This document shows positions 32,603 to 45,144 of a stretch of 64,000 nucleotides of DNA, piece after piece (the first letter of the stretch is position 1; each line of letters begins with the position of its first letter). Under the pieces are notes generated by a model. It saw only the letters and a list, made by a program, of their open reading frames with translations, did no database searches and was not told the origin of the DNA. A program made the position numbers and the translations under genes. The stretch is from positions 21,067,227 to 21,131,226 of the forward strand of contig CM043703.1 of assembly GCA_023935145.1 (NCBI GenBank), written 5' to 3'. This stretch comes from Bretschneidera sinensis (lineage: Eukaryota > Streptophyta > Magnoliopsida > Brassicales > Akaniaceae).

Positions 32603-33238
32603 TGATACAGCTAATAAAATCACCATCCACTAGTAAGACGACACGTGGACAACCCCTCCCCAAAAGCATAGCGACACGGGGATACAATCTATCCAATAGC
32701 ATGAGGACACATGGACAATTCCCCTCCAATGACATGACAACACGTGGACACCATCTATCCAATAGCATGGCGACACGTGGACAGTTTCCCTCCAATGACA
32801 CGGAGACATGTGGACATTTCCCATCCAATGACATGACGACACATGGATCGGTAGTTGGTGACCCATCACAACTCTCGGACTCCCCTGTGCAGACGTGTAA
32901 GTGTGATCACCATTCTCAGGCACGCGATTAGATCCTCCGTTAGAGGAACAGGATCTCCGGGATCACTCCATCCTTAGCACGTGGGCGACCTCACCTTTGA
33001 ATCACTATAAAAGGCCCAAGCTATGCAAATCCAATCCGTTTTCAATTTCAAGCTCATTACTGAAAACGCTAGTATTGTAATTCTCTCCATTTCTCCAAAA
33101 CCTTACACTGACAAAAGCGTCAGAGTGTCCTCGGAGGCATCACCCCCTTCTCATCCGACAACTCTTTAGTTCACCCTTATTTCCTTGTGCAGGCCCCCCA
33201 GAAGCATCAACCTCTAGCTCAACATATTTTAGGCATCA
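32603..33238 (+). repeat. 5' LTR of the Tat element (left edge tentative)
   Basis: The right edge, GGCATCA at 33238, is followed by ATTGGCGTCATCC. The left edge, TGATACAGC, is chosen because it mirrors GCATCA and lies just before the GC-richer repeat array. It contains a TATA box (ACTATAAAAGGCCCAAGC at 33004-33021). No second LTR is available to confirm length. Confidence 0.55.
32634..32850 (+). repeat. G-box-containing minisatellite in the Tat LTR
   Basis: About seven units of 30-35 bp contain ATGACATGACGACACGTGGAC or TAGCATGGCGACACGTGGACA, each with a CACGTGG-like core, joined by TCCAATGACA or TATCCAATAGCA. CACGTG is the core of plant G-box/ABRE sites, and CCAAT is also present in each unit. 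The array lies about 150-370 bp upstream of the TATA box, the position of an LTR enhancer. Confidence 0.7.
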
Positions 33239-33319
33239 ATAGATTGGCGTCATCCATGGGAAACCACCATTTCTCGTTAACAGTAAAAGCAAAGAAACAT
33301 AAAGAACTCATTCGTTGCC

Positions 33320-34370
33320 ATGCCACCCAAAAGCACCACGAGAAACGCCGGCAAGGGAGCCATCGGGACCAGCACCGTACCTGTACAAAACAGTGCCCAT
33401 ATCCAGTAGTCCGGGTCAAGACTCCCCACTATGTTCGAACATAGGTCCTCTGATGGCGACCCACAGACCTTTCTTGGAGCGCAACGCCCTCACTACACAG
33501 AGATTGACCAGTCGAAAAATCTCCAAGGGGCCACCTCAACACATCTTGCTATTCCTATGCTCCAAGTGCAGTTCATGGAACTCTCGCGTCTAGTGACTGA
33601 CCTCACAGTCGAGGTTCGGAAAGGGGCTCACCAGCCCTTGCCTACACCTCTTCGACAAAACCCTAGACGCACGAGCCCCACTAGTCATGGGCTTCCCATC
33701 GACAACTGCATCATGGCGGAGTCATCACCACCCCACACCATCAAGTCTAAGGGAAGCCCCCCCTCTAAGAGCAACCTCGGCCTCAACAGACGTATCAAGG
33801 AAATGGAGGGAAGAATCAACAAGCACTCAAATATCGAAACCACAACGTCTTAGACAAGTTCAATGTTTAGGACCCGCTCTTTACTCAAGAAGTCCGCGAA
33901 GCCTCGTTCCCGCCAAACTTCCAAATGCCTCAAATCAAGCCCTATGATGGTTCGGCAGACCACCATGATGCTACATTGGCATTTCGATCCCGTCATGTGC
34001 CGAGCGTTCCCCCTAACACTGAAGAAAACCGTAGGAACTTGGTACTCTCGATTGAAACCGAGGAGCATTGGCACCTTTAAAGAGCTCAGCTACGCCTTCG
34101 CGTCCTACTTCCTCAGTAGCAAGGGGCCCAAAAAGAACTCAAAGTCTCTGTTTAACATCACCCAATTCTGGGGGGGAGAGACTCCGGGCCTACATTTCAA
34201 GGTTCAATGATGTTGCTTGGAAGATCCCTAACCTCGACCCCAACGTCCAGATGTTAGCATTCAAAAACAGGCTAAGATCTGGAATCTTCAGCTCCAAGCT
34301 TACCAGGCAACTGCTCAATGACATGAATGAGATCTTGGCTCGGGCCTAAAAATACATGTTGGTGGAAGTT
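33320..34370 (+). pseudogene. gag of the Tat element, frame-broken
   Basis: The ATG at 33320 (MPPKSTTRNAGKG) is soon stopped. The capsid part is spread over two frames: QIKPYDGSADHHDAT-type sequence near 33936, MCRAFPLTLKKTVGTWYSRL near 34000, FKELSYAFASYFLSS, then RLRAYISRFNDVAWK and LNDMNEILARA up to 34349. This is the standard plant Tat/Ogre gag core. At least three frameshifts or stops are present. Confidence 0.75.
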
Positions 34371-34959
34371 GACCAAGCCTTCCAGAAAGAAAGAGAAAGA
34401 GACACAGAGAAAAAGAGGAAAGACCCTATCAGTCCTCACAGCAGACCAGCCAAGCGACCCCTCTGCGAGAATAGATATAAGACCTCTGGCCGCTTTGAGA
34501 GTTTTACTCCACTCAACGAATCTAGGACCAATGTCCATATGCAACTCCAAGACAGAATGATTCTCTAGTGGCCCCTAAGGCCGCTACACCTCAACGGAGA
34601 TCAAAGCAAGTGGTGCCGATTCCACAAAAACCATGGGCACGATATCGAAGAATATCTCAGCCTGAAATAACAAAATGAGGCCCTTATCAACAAGGAGCAG
34701 TTGAAAGAGTTTACTAGACCGCGACAAGGAAAAATGCCCGAACAACCCATGAGAAGTCTAAAGCATCTGCCCAACCAAAGCAGTACACGTCAAGCCCCTC
34801 GGAGGAGCCCAGGGCCGAATTGGGAAGGGCCCAATCAGAGAGGCCCGAAGGCCACTGCAACCAAGATCATTAAGACAACTACGGAGGCTTTGCCACCAGA
34901 GGCAACTCAAAACACAACGGAAAGGCATATGCTAGGTCCGTAACATCGGTCAGTCGGCC

Positions 34960-35331
34960 CACAAACACAGAAAAATAGACGAGACAATCTCCTTCACAGA
35001 TGATGATTTGGAGCGAATACAAACCCTGTATGATGATGCCGTGGTAGTCTCCATTTTTTTGGCCAACCACAATGTTAGACGTATCCTGGTCGACAACGGG
35101 AGCTCGACCAACATCTTGTTTTACGACGCTTTTTGACAGATGTAGTTGGAAGATGCTCAGCTGGAACCAATCTTCACTCCGTTTTATGGTTTCTTCGGGG
35201 ACTCGGTGTTCGTCGAGGGTAGCATAGCTCTCCTAGTCACCACGGGGATGACCCCACAAAGAACTACTATACAGACTACTTTCCTGGTAGTCAGGCAACC
35301 ATTATCCTACAACATGATCCTCGGCAAGCCC
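34960..35331 (+). pseudogene. Aspartic protease of the Tat element, cut by insertion
   Basis: Frames around 35065-35331 encode RRILVDNGSSTNILFYDAF, with the catalytic DNGS (DSG/DTG-type) motif, followed by SIALLVTTGMTPQRTTIQTT and SYNMILGKP. The family continues LGRP..L at this point, but here the Tekay LTR begins (35332). There is one stop after YDAF. Confidence 0.75.
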
Positions 35332-36901
35332 TGTAACGACCCATCTCGGGTTTGCCACCCTCGAGACGATGTCATCACATTTTGAGAATCCCAGCATGAC
35401 ACATATATGTAACAAATACTAACAGAATTTTTTTTTTATTTTTTGTTTTAATCCTCAACCTTTAACAGGAGAGATATATAAATCTGATATTATTTTACAC
35501 ATAATATACAACGTAAGATGCATGAATATTTACAAATAAAATATTTATTTCATTTTCTCACTAGTATGAGGATATTGACACATACGTGGCTTATAGAAAT
35601 TCCTTTCGTCTACTTTTCAACCCACCAGACTATTTGTCCTGTCTGCTACCTGAAATCATTGTACAATGAGGGATGAGCTTCACAAGCTCAGTGAATTAAA
35701 TTTACTAAAAGTATTCCAATTACATAAATAGTTCGTTAATATTTAATCAATTATTTCTCCTATAACTGGATAATAGCTTATTGTCTAACATTTAAATACT
35801 TCCCATTTTATCATATTTTTATGTCTTTTTCTCACTGTAACTGTCTCTCTGTGAAACTCATCCATCTATAAATAAATTCACACTATTACACCACATATCA
35901 ACATTTAAATAATGCAAGCAATAATTAAAACAGATGCAATGCATGAATGATTATGATGGGAACGTCTTCCCACCTGTCGACAGGTTGTTATTATCTTAGA
36001 CTGACCCCTTCTTGGTTCTTTACAGCTTATCCCGACTGTCACAGAATTTATTTTCAGCATATATCGGCTGTCACAGTTATTCCATTAGACCGGTCCCTTC
36101 CCGGTTCTTTCGGTTATCTTATTTAATGCATATGCTTATGAACAATGATATGAAATATGCATATGAACAGTAATATAAACACCACATGAATTCAAAATGT
36201 TTAAATTAACTATCCGGTCTTTCCTCAACTTTATGCTTAATAAATTTCACAATTTTCTTCTCCTCATATATCACATCAATTTATTCACCAACTAGTCAAA
36301 ATCTCTCTATCATCATCATTATTAAATCAACTTATTATTCTAAAAATATTTCTTTTCACATAATAATTTTCTACACGTCCAATATTCATATCATACATAT
36401 CAATTTAATTTTTATGTACCACCAAACATAAGCTAATAATTTATTTTAATATTATTACTAGATATTTGCTTTTTATTTAGATTACTTAAAGTAAATCCAA
36501 CTCACTATGTAGCACTTAAAGCTACCCGTGGATCACTTCCTTGTCTTTCCCGTTCCTTTCCGAAATTTCTCCCGGTTGCTGATCGTCACCACATGATATA
36601 ATATTTATATTAAATTTCTTATTTATTCTTGAATTCTTCATAAACCACACCCTTTGAAAATTCTCACTTTGACTTTCGGGACATTTTATGAATGCTAAAA
36701 ATTCAAAAATATAAACATTATGTTATTACCTTCTGTTTTTCTGACAACTTCCCATGACTCTCTATAAAATTCCCCCCATAAACCCCTTCAAAATTTTACT
36801 CTTTCAACCTTTCTTTCGGTCTCCAAGTGTTTAAAGAAGATGTGTAATGGAAAGAAAACTCAACGAGTTTAGTAAGTGAAATTTTAAGTTTACATCTACT
36901 T

Positions 36902-36943
<42 letters not shown>

Positions 36944-37343
36944 TTTGATGTGAAAATATCTTCTGCAACTTCAAAAGTTGCATGCACCATCACCACTAAC
37001 TCACCAAAATCACTCCACGTATTGGGCACTTGCAAAGCATACAAATGCCTTGCTTTCTACTTGGCATACCAAGACTTAACTTGGAAACAGGTGCTGCCAC
37101 CTGCTGCCATGTTGTTTTTTTTTTTTTACTTTTTAGTTTTGTCTTCTTCTTTCTTTTTCAGCCTTCTACAGTCTGGGACGTTCAGGTCCCATATTTTTTT
37201 TATTTATTTTAGAATTGCTTTATTCAAATACTACTAAACCCTTCACATAGATTTTTTTGTTTTTAATTCCATGTCATATTTATTGAATTACTTTTTTACC
37301 CTTACTTTACAAATACGAGTATTACAATTCTACTCACCTTACA
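35332..37343 (-). repeat. Complete LTR of the Tekay-like element (3' LTR in its orientation)
   Basis: It starts TGTAACGACCC and ends CCTTACA, about 2.0 kb, next to the polypurine tract complement AAATTTCGTCCCCGAAATTT. It contains (TA)n at about 36905-36940. It shares long stretches with 54189-55519 and, less closely, with 62452-64000. Confidence 0.75.
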
Positions 37344-37370
37344 AAAATTTCGTCCCCGAAATTTCCTTAC

Positions 37371-38360
37371 CTAAAATAAAGAAAAGAGTTGGGGGTAATC
37401 CTTCCTCATTCTTACTTCATGCTCCCACGTGACTTCTTCGACATCTTTATTTTGCCACAATACTTGAATCAAAGAAATGACTTTATTGCGTAAGACTTGT
37501 TCCTTTCTGTCTTGGATTCTGACTGGTACTAGCATAAAAGTCAAATCTTCCTGAATTTCTATTGCCTGTTTAGAGACACAATGAAATTCATCGTGTAAGT
37601 ACTTCCTCAGCAGTGACACATAAAACACATTATGTAATTGCTTTAATTCTGGAGGCAAATTCAAACGATACACTACTGGTCCAATTTTCTCGATCACCTC
37701 ATACGGCCCCACAAATCTCGGGCTCAACTTTCCCTTCTTATTAAATCTCAACATTTCCTTCCACGGAGATATCTTTAAAAATACCTAATCACCAACTTGG
37801 AACTCGAGAGGTCGTCTTCTTTTATCAGTATATCCTTTCTGTCTGTTCTGAGCTGCTCTGAGGTTCTCCCTAACCAGTTTAATCCTCTCAGTAGTCAAAT
37901 CTATCATTTCTGGGTCATATATCTTTCTCTCTCCAACTTCTTCCCAGCAAACTGGAGTTCTACACCTTCTACCATATAAAGCCTCGAAAGGTGCCATCCC
38001 AATACTAGTTTGATACTGATTATTGTATGCAAACTTGACCAACGACAAATAAGCATCCTAACTCACTGAGAAACTCAGTACACTTGCCCTTAGCATATCT
38101 TCTAGTATTATGATGATTCTCTCTGTCTGCCTATCAGTTTGTGAATGAAAAGCTGTACTAAACTACAATTGCGTACCCATAGCTTTGTGGAAACCCCTCC
38201 AAAATTTAGAGGTAAATCTAGAATCTCTATCTGATACGATACTCAAAAGTACTCCATGTAATTTTACTATCTCTTCTACATACAATTCAGCCAACTTTTT
38301 TGGACTCCAGCTAGTTTTAATAGGAATAAAATGTGAAGACTTAGAAAGTCTATCCACTAT
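37371..38360 (-). pseudogene. Integrase and C-terminal chromodomain of the Tekay-like element
   Basis: Minus-strand frames give an integrase core piece (MDRLSKSSHFIPIKTSWSPK, then SIVSDRDSRFTSKFW), SLVKFAYNNQYQTSIGMAP, a GPY/F segment ([20 protein letters not shown]), and a chromodomain-like end with [33 protein letters not shown]. Stops between 38050 and 38160 and near 37785 break it. The chromodomain would normally direct insertion to heterochromatin. Confidence 0.8.
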
Positions 38361-38689
38361 AACCCATACAGCGTCATGTCTTCTCTAAGTACGGGGAAAA
38401 CCAGAGATAAAATCCATACTCACATTTTTCCATGGGCACTCAGGTACTAGAAGAGGTTGTAATAAACCGGTTGGATGTCTATACTCAGACTTTACCTGTT
38501 GACCAGTCAAACATCTAGCAATGTATTATGCCACATCCTTCTTCATCCCTGACCACCAATAATTCTGTTTCAATCCCCTGTACATCTTATTATTACCTGG
38601 GTGAGTGGAATATACTGAATTATGAGCCTCCCTTAATATCTCCTTTCTCATCTCCACATCATTGGGAACACAAATTATATGCCCCAATA

Positions 38690-39241
38690 CTACCATACCA
38701 TCTTTGTAATTCTAAACTTGGTCGGCTTCCCACCCAATACTTCCCGCCTAATTTTCTCTAACCCTTCATCTTTACCCTGCAACTGTAATAAATGATCAAT
38801 AATAGGAGATTGCATCATCATATTAGCCATTAATAATCCTCTATCATCGACACTCAATTGCATCCTTATTCTTTTTAATTCTATCTTCAAGTTAGTATTA
38901 TGACTCTCAATAGCAGCTAATCTCCCTGTAGTATTTCTACTCAATGCATTAGCTACCACATTAGCCTTTCCTAGATGATAATGAATTATATAGTTATAAT
39001 CACAAATCAATTTCATCCACATCCTCTGCCTCAAATTCAACTCCTTCTAGGTTGGTAAATGCGTTAAGCTTTTATGATCAGTAAAAATTTCACACTTGGC
39101 TCCATATCGATGGTGCCTCAAAATCTTCAGAGCAAAAACTATGGCTGTCAATTCTAAATCATTGGTCGGGTAATTCCTCTCATGGTTCTTAAGTTGCCTA
39201 GATGCATAAGCTATAACTCTCTCATGTTGCATCAACACACA
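38690..39241 (-). pseudogene. RNase H region of the Tekay-like element
   Basis: The frames encode [40 protein letters not shown], then [12 protein letters not shown] and WMKLICDYNYIIHYHLGKAN, the typical Ty3/gypsy RNase H sequence with the ELTAIVFAL and TDHKSL motifs. A stop splits it near 39040. Confidence 0.85.
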
Positions 39242-40219
39242 TCATAACCCCTGATGTGATGCATCACTATAAACCACAAATCCTTCATCACCAGAAGGAA
39301 ACACTAATACCGGGGCAGTAGTCAGTTTCTCTTTTAACATCTGAAAAATCCTCTCACATTCTTCAGACCACCTAAACTTCACATCCTTCTTGGTCAACTT
39401 AGTCAAAGGTCCAATAATCATAGAAAATTTCTGGATAAATCTCCTATAATAACCAGTTAACCCCAAAAGGCTTCTAATTTCAGTTACACTTGTGTGTCTT
39501 TCCCAATTCAATACTGCTTCTACTTTTTGTGGGTCAATTGCTATCCCCTCTCCTGACACAACATGCCCCAAGAAAGATATTTCGCTCAAGCAAAACTCAC
39601 ACTTCGAGAACTTTGCATATAATTTTTCTCTCCTCAAAATCTCCAACACTATCCTCAAATGTTGCATATGCTCCTTTTCAATCTTGGAATATATCAAAAT
39701 ATCATCAATAAATACAATCACAAATCTATCCAAGAATGGTTTAAACACCCAATTCATAAGGTCCATAAATACTACAGGAGCATTGGTCAACCCAAAAGGC
39801 ATTACTAAGAACTCATGATGGTCATAACGTGCCCTAAAAGCAGTTTTAGGCACGTCCCAATCCTTTATCGTTAATTGATGATAACCTGATCTTAGGTCCA
39901 TCTTAGAAAACATTTTAGCTCCCTGTAGCTACTCGAATAAATCATCTATCCTGGGCAAAAGATACCTATTCTTGATGGTGATATTATTCAACTGTCTATA
40001 ATCAATACACAACCTCAATATCTCATCATTCTTCTTGACAAATAACATAGGGGCTCCCTAGGGTGACATACCAGATCGAATAAACTGTTTATCTAGCAAC
40101 TTCTGAAGCTGAACTTTCAACTCTCTCAATTCAACTGGTGCCATTCTATAGGGGGCTATGGATTTGGGTGCTGATCCTAGAATCACTTCAATAGAAAATT
40201 CAATCTCCCTATTGGGAGG
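39242..40219 (-). pseudogene. Reverse transcriptase of the Tekay-like element
   Basis: The minus strand encodes [40 protein letters not shown], then the catalytic [11 protein letters not shown]. Upstream there are [20 protein letters not shown] and [10 protein letters not shown], with stops at conserved Trp and Gln positions. The catalytic FIDD is kept. The 5' end is cut at 40219 by the Athila-like LTR. Confidence 0.88.
40103..40219 (-). repeat. 117-bp pre-insertion target segment, occupied copy
   Basis: Starting CTGAAGCT and ending ATTGGGAGG, this piece of Tekay protease/RT linker is repeated at 52111-52227. In this copy the Athila-like LTR follows immediately after GGGAGG. Confidence 0.85.
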
Positions 40220-41656
40220 TGACGAATGCCAAACATTACATATTTTGGCCCCTTAATTTGCATTTGTTAGCTTAGGAATTTGTTACTTTGAGTTGGTTTT
40301 TGTTGTTTTACAAGTTTACAAGTACTTGAAAAGGAGTTTCACTAAATTGCCAAAATTGCCTGTACAAATCAGTTATCTTTGTGGATTAAACTGTATTGAT
40401 TCAGGAAGAACCAGGAGATAGCCATATATATTTAGAAAGATCCGGATGTCTATATTCTGAGGAATTTTATGGCTCATAAATATAATTTTTCTAGAGAAAG
40501 TTTTGGTAGTTTTAGTAGACAAAGGTCAGACTGTGCGTGATTTCAGCGTGGCAGAAGTGATTTTTGTGGATTAAACTGTAATGATTCAGGAAGAACCAGA
40601 AGATGAGCTATATATGCTTGGAAAGATTCGGATGTCTATTTGTTGGGGAATTTCATGGCTCATAAATATGATTTTTCTAGAGAAAGTTATGGTAGTATTA
40701 GTAGACAAAGGTCAGATTATGAGGGATTTCAGCGTGGGTAGAAGTTTTGAAGGGCATGTGAAGGCTTAAATCCCACATCCCACATCGGTTGGAAACACCT
40801 TCTATATCCCACATCCCACATTGGATTGGAAATACATTGCACTCATAGAGTTTCCCTATAAAAGCCTCACCTCACTGAAGCAATCGGTGTGCAATCTGAA
40901 GGACTTCTGCTAGCATTCTGGTGGATCTCGAAGGCTTTGCTACCAAGAGAGGAAGCGTTGCACGACAGCTGCGAGTGGAATCTCTCTATCAATGTATTGT
41001 TAGTTTTAATTTATTTTAAATGTTTAGCACTGTAATTGTGAAAATTATGTTCATAATTATGCGAGGCTAAAATCTTCATCTAAGTTTGAAGATGAAGCCT
41101 TGCCATTGTTTAACATTATATTTTCAGATATGTTCGTACAATTATGATATTTTTAGTATAAATGTTCTATTTCAATTGTTTGAGTAAACACTTATGATTG
41201 ATTGTTTTTAAATTGTTAAATTGGATATTCCATGTGTTTCATCTGCCAAATACGACGGATCATTCAAATTAGATTGGATATCCATTATGATTTGTGAAAA
41301 CGGATACACTAGATGGTTTTGGTTTAGTTTGGGTATTCGTCGTGATTTGTATAATGGTGGATTCATGGAATGATTTGATAGATTATTTTTATATAGAACA
41401 TGAAGATATATGCTTTACTTTGGTGGGGTCGATTTAGAAAACTTTAGTGTTTTTATCAATTATTTTTAAATTAATTTAGTTTAGTTTATATTTCTTTGCA
41501 AGATACAATCCAAAATTCGAAACTAGGTTAAAATAGAGTTAGTTTAGATAAAAATATATTTTCACAATGCAATTCCCTATGGATTCGACCTCACACTTGC
41601 ACAACACTATATTACAAATGACTCGTTCGCTTGCGAGTAATTTAAAACTCACAACA
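40220..41656 (+). repeat. Athila-like LTR 1
   Basis: It starts TGACGAATGCCAAACATTAC and ends CTCACAACA. A TATA box (CCCTATAAAAGCC) lies at about 40854. An internal AAGATCCGGATGTCTATTTTC-like motif is repeated twice. It is followed by GTTTTTGGCGTTGTTGC, the primer site. Confidence 0.8.
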
Positions 41657-44600
41657 AGTTTTTGGCGTTGTTGCTGGGGAGTTGTTTGGTTTATGAAAAT
41701 TAAATTTTTTGTGTGAATCGATTTTATTTTTCTACTAGTTTAGTTAGTATTTTTGTTTTATTTTTGTTTTTGCAATTTTTTTTGTTTCTATTTGCAGTTG
41801 CCTATAAAAAATAAAAATAAAAATAAATATAAAAAAATATTTGAAAATTTTGTTGGCCTATTTTGTGAGTATTGTGTTTTTTGTTTTTGCATTTATTTTA
41901 TATTATGTTATTGTTATTTGTATTTTATTTTATTCTTTTATTTCAACTAGTTAGTTTATATTAGTGTTGTTTGTTTGGTGCATGCTTGGTTGGAGATCCC
42001 TGAACTTAGAGTCAATACCTTTAGATCCCGAATTAGAAAGAATTCTTAGGAGACAGAAGAGAGCACTTGTTGAAAGAGAGACAATTGAGACGGGAGAAAT
42101 TTTTTTGAATATAAATCAACCTGAGAATGTAGAGCAACCTAGAGCTTGGAAAGTGGACTTCACTACATCCTTTAGGGATTTGTTCGCACCTGTTGCGACT
42201 AACTCCCCTTCTTGTATAGTGTTGCCACTAACCAATGCTACCCATTTTGATCTAAAGCCACAGACATTAAAGGACAACCTCAAAGATTTCATGAAGATGA
42301 CCGACCAGTCCATCAATGCAGCCAATATATTCAATGTTGATAGTTGTTCCATTTGTGCTAGTCCTATGCATTTAGCACAGAATTGTCCATCAATGCCGGC
42401 TTTTGCCGAGTATCCCATGGAACAAGTGAACGCTTTCAATGACTATCGGAGGCAATCAAATGGATCTTACTCCGAGACTTACAATCCATTTTTCATGGGA
42501 GCAGAACCAACCGATGAATCAGGGATGAGCCCTTCATCATGCTCACAATCAATACCCTCCCAGATTTCCTCCACCATTTCCAAGTCATGATCGTTCAGTC
42601 CATCCAGCACCATCACCCGCTTACCATGCTCCTAATCAAGCGCCAACACCGATTTCATAGTCTCTAGAGGACACCCTCAATGATTTCATGAAGATGACCG
42701 GCTAATCCATCGGTGAATTGAGGAATGCAACAATGGTAAACACCCAAGTGATTGCCAAGCTAAAGAGTCAAATGGATCAAATCGCAAGTCATATGGATAA
42801 AGGAGAGAAGAGAAAGTTCCCCAGTCAACCCGTGCCCAACCCGAAGGAACGGTTTGCGGTTGAAAATTCATCAACTCCTACGCACGGGCAGGAACAAGTG
42901 CAATCGATTGTCACATTGAGGTTTGGGAGACAAGTGGACAATCAAGTGGAATAGAACCCTGCTATGCAACAAGGGCAAGAAAGTGGCAACAAGAAGAAGA
43001 GAGATACTGAGCCATCTACAGCCACACTTATTATTAAGGATCTCCCTAGGTCGTTTGTGCCTAAAGCACCTTACCCTGAGAGATTACAAGCGCTCAAGAA
43101 AGGAGGGGAGTCTGAGGAAATTTTGAAGGCATGCTTTGCTCAGTTTGGAGAGGATTTGGATTTGGATAAGTTACTTGAGCAAACGAATGCTATTTTGGAG
43201 TCTGTTCCTTGGGAGAGTAGTGAGATGGAGGAGACCGTAGCACCTGAGCCCCCCCACAAGGAACTTAAGCCTTTACCAGACAATCTTAAGTATAAGTTTC
43301 TAGGTCCAGCAGATTCTTTGCCCGTGATTATAGCTTCAGATTTGGTTGATGCTCAAGAGAAAATATTATTGGACGTTTTAGAAGAGTACAAGGAAGCTAT
43401 CGGCTGGACTATGAAGGATATCAAAGAGATCAGCCCCTCGGTGGTGATGCATAAGATACATTTGGAGGAGAAGGCTCCACCCAGCTATGCAAGAGGTTGT
43501 GAGGACTGAAATGATAAAGTTCTTGGATGCAGGGATCATTTATCAAATCTTTGATAGCAAGTGGGTGAGCCCGATTCATGTCGTGCTCAAGCGGGCTATA
43601 TTGACGGTGGTGAAGCACAAAGATGACGAGTTGGTACCAACTCATGTTCAGTCAGGATAGAAAGTGTGTCTAGACTACCGTAAGTTGAATGCTACCACAA
43701 GGAAGGATTATTTTCCACTCCCATTTATTGATCATGTGGTGGAGGACTTAGCTGAGCACGATTACTAATGCTGGGTCTGGTTGAAGACGTTAAACTTAGC
43801 GCTCATGGGAGGCACCCTACAACAAATCCTTTCTGTTTGTTTATTATTTTATACATTTCTTGTTACTGTTTATTTCTAGTGTTTCTTTTGTTTTTCAGTC
43901 TTTATTTTTTCAGGGACAACGCAGGGGGTATACTATGAGCCATGCCAGTCCAACTAGTTCTCCATCTTCCAGGTCAGCTCTTTTCATATTATTCACACAT
44001 TGGGGACAATGTGTAATTTAAGTTTGGGGGTATGGGAGATACATTACACGCACTTTGTCCTAATTTGTTGTTGTTTTTTTTTCTTCGTTAAAAAAAAGAA
44101 GATAAATGCATACTCATGTTACTTTGAAATTTTGGTTGATCTAAGCAAATACTGTGATGTGATGTCATTGGTGAGTTTAAAATCGTGAACACATGATTTG
44201 ATGATAGAGTTTTAAAACTTTGTTACTTATTTTAGGCATATAAAAATTCACTTGTTTGATCTAATCTGACACGAGCACATTAACACATAATTGTGTGAGG
44301 TATGACATGTGATTTTAATGTACATGTTTCCATGACTTAACTGAAACTGGATGACTTGTAGGATAAACACTTTGGCCTGGAAAGGTAAAAAAAAATTATT
44401 ATTTATAATAATCATCAATAAACTTTCCACTGAGTAACTGGACCTCTTGCCTCAGTAAGTAGTGAGTGTTCACGTCAAAAGGTGAGAATTTTATTCGTAA
44501 TGATCATTGAGAAACTTTCCACTGAGTAACTAGACCTCTTGCTTCAGTAAGCAGTGAGTGTTCACGTCAAAAGGTGAAAATTTTGCTTGGTAGCATTAAG

Positions 44601-45144
44601 GTCAGTTTAGTTTCGTAGCTTTTTTTACTCGAGTTAGTAAGTCCTTAGGGTGTCTTTACATCTAATGCCCTAAAACCATCTGGTTTGGGAGTCATTGACT
44701 CAACACTCGCTACATAGGTCAATTAGAAAGCTTAAAGGAACTAAACATAGCAGAGCCTTATAATAAAAGAGAGAAGAAAATAAAATTATACCATTGTTGT
44801 TCATTTCGATGAGAAATTATGTGAATCTTGAGACATAGAGACATTGCACATTGAAGTTGTTTGGATGCCTCATCTTTATATGCAACTTCACTTTACACTG
44901 AGTCAGACTTGTGATGCCTTAGCCTGCCTTTTGTAAGTAATTAGATTTTAAAATTCCTATTCATTGCACAGATGGGTTTATATTTTAAGTTTGCTCATGA
45001 ATGAATATCATGGTTTTGTGTGCTACGTAAATTTTTGGACACCATGAATGATGGATTTATCTTTGTGTTCTTTGTCTTTCATTTAGTTTTTTTTTTTAAT
45101 TTTGTTTTGCTAAGGGACTAGCAAAATGTAAGTTTGGGAGTATT
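41657..45144 (+). pseudogene. Athila-like internal region 1 (gag, protease piece, RT start)
   Basis: Gag (41964-42590) has RSLNLESIPLDPELERIL and CSICASPMHLAQNCPS (a zinc-knuckle-like motif), but the capsid core is missing. A 19-bp deletion near 42488 relative to unit 2 shifts the frame. The protease/RT linker (42964-43509) has KYKFLGPADSLPVIIASDLV and AIGWTMKDIKEISPSVVMHK. RT begins (VCLDYRKLNATTRKDYFPLP) and stops at DY near 43768, where the rest of pol is gone. 43770-45144 is noncoding, with repeated CACTGAGTAACTGGACCTCT blocks. Confidence 0.8.

Noticed and set aside
32634..32850. Regularly spaced short repeats, possible CRISPR-like array
   Set aside because: Repeats and spacers are both similar between units, as in a minisatellite; the DNA is from a plant nucleus and no cas genes are present.
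32571..32931. Open frames of 87-109 codons with repeated peptides
   Set aside because: They are translations of the G-box minisatellite in the Tat LTR, in several frames on both strands.
40103..40219. 117-bp direct repeats as a long target-site duplication
   Set aside because: Ty3/gypsy integration makes about 5-bp duplications, and the right copy continues into unbroken target sequence instead of ending at an LTR.
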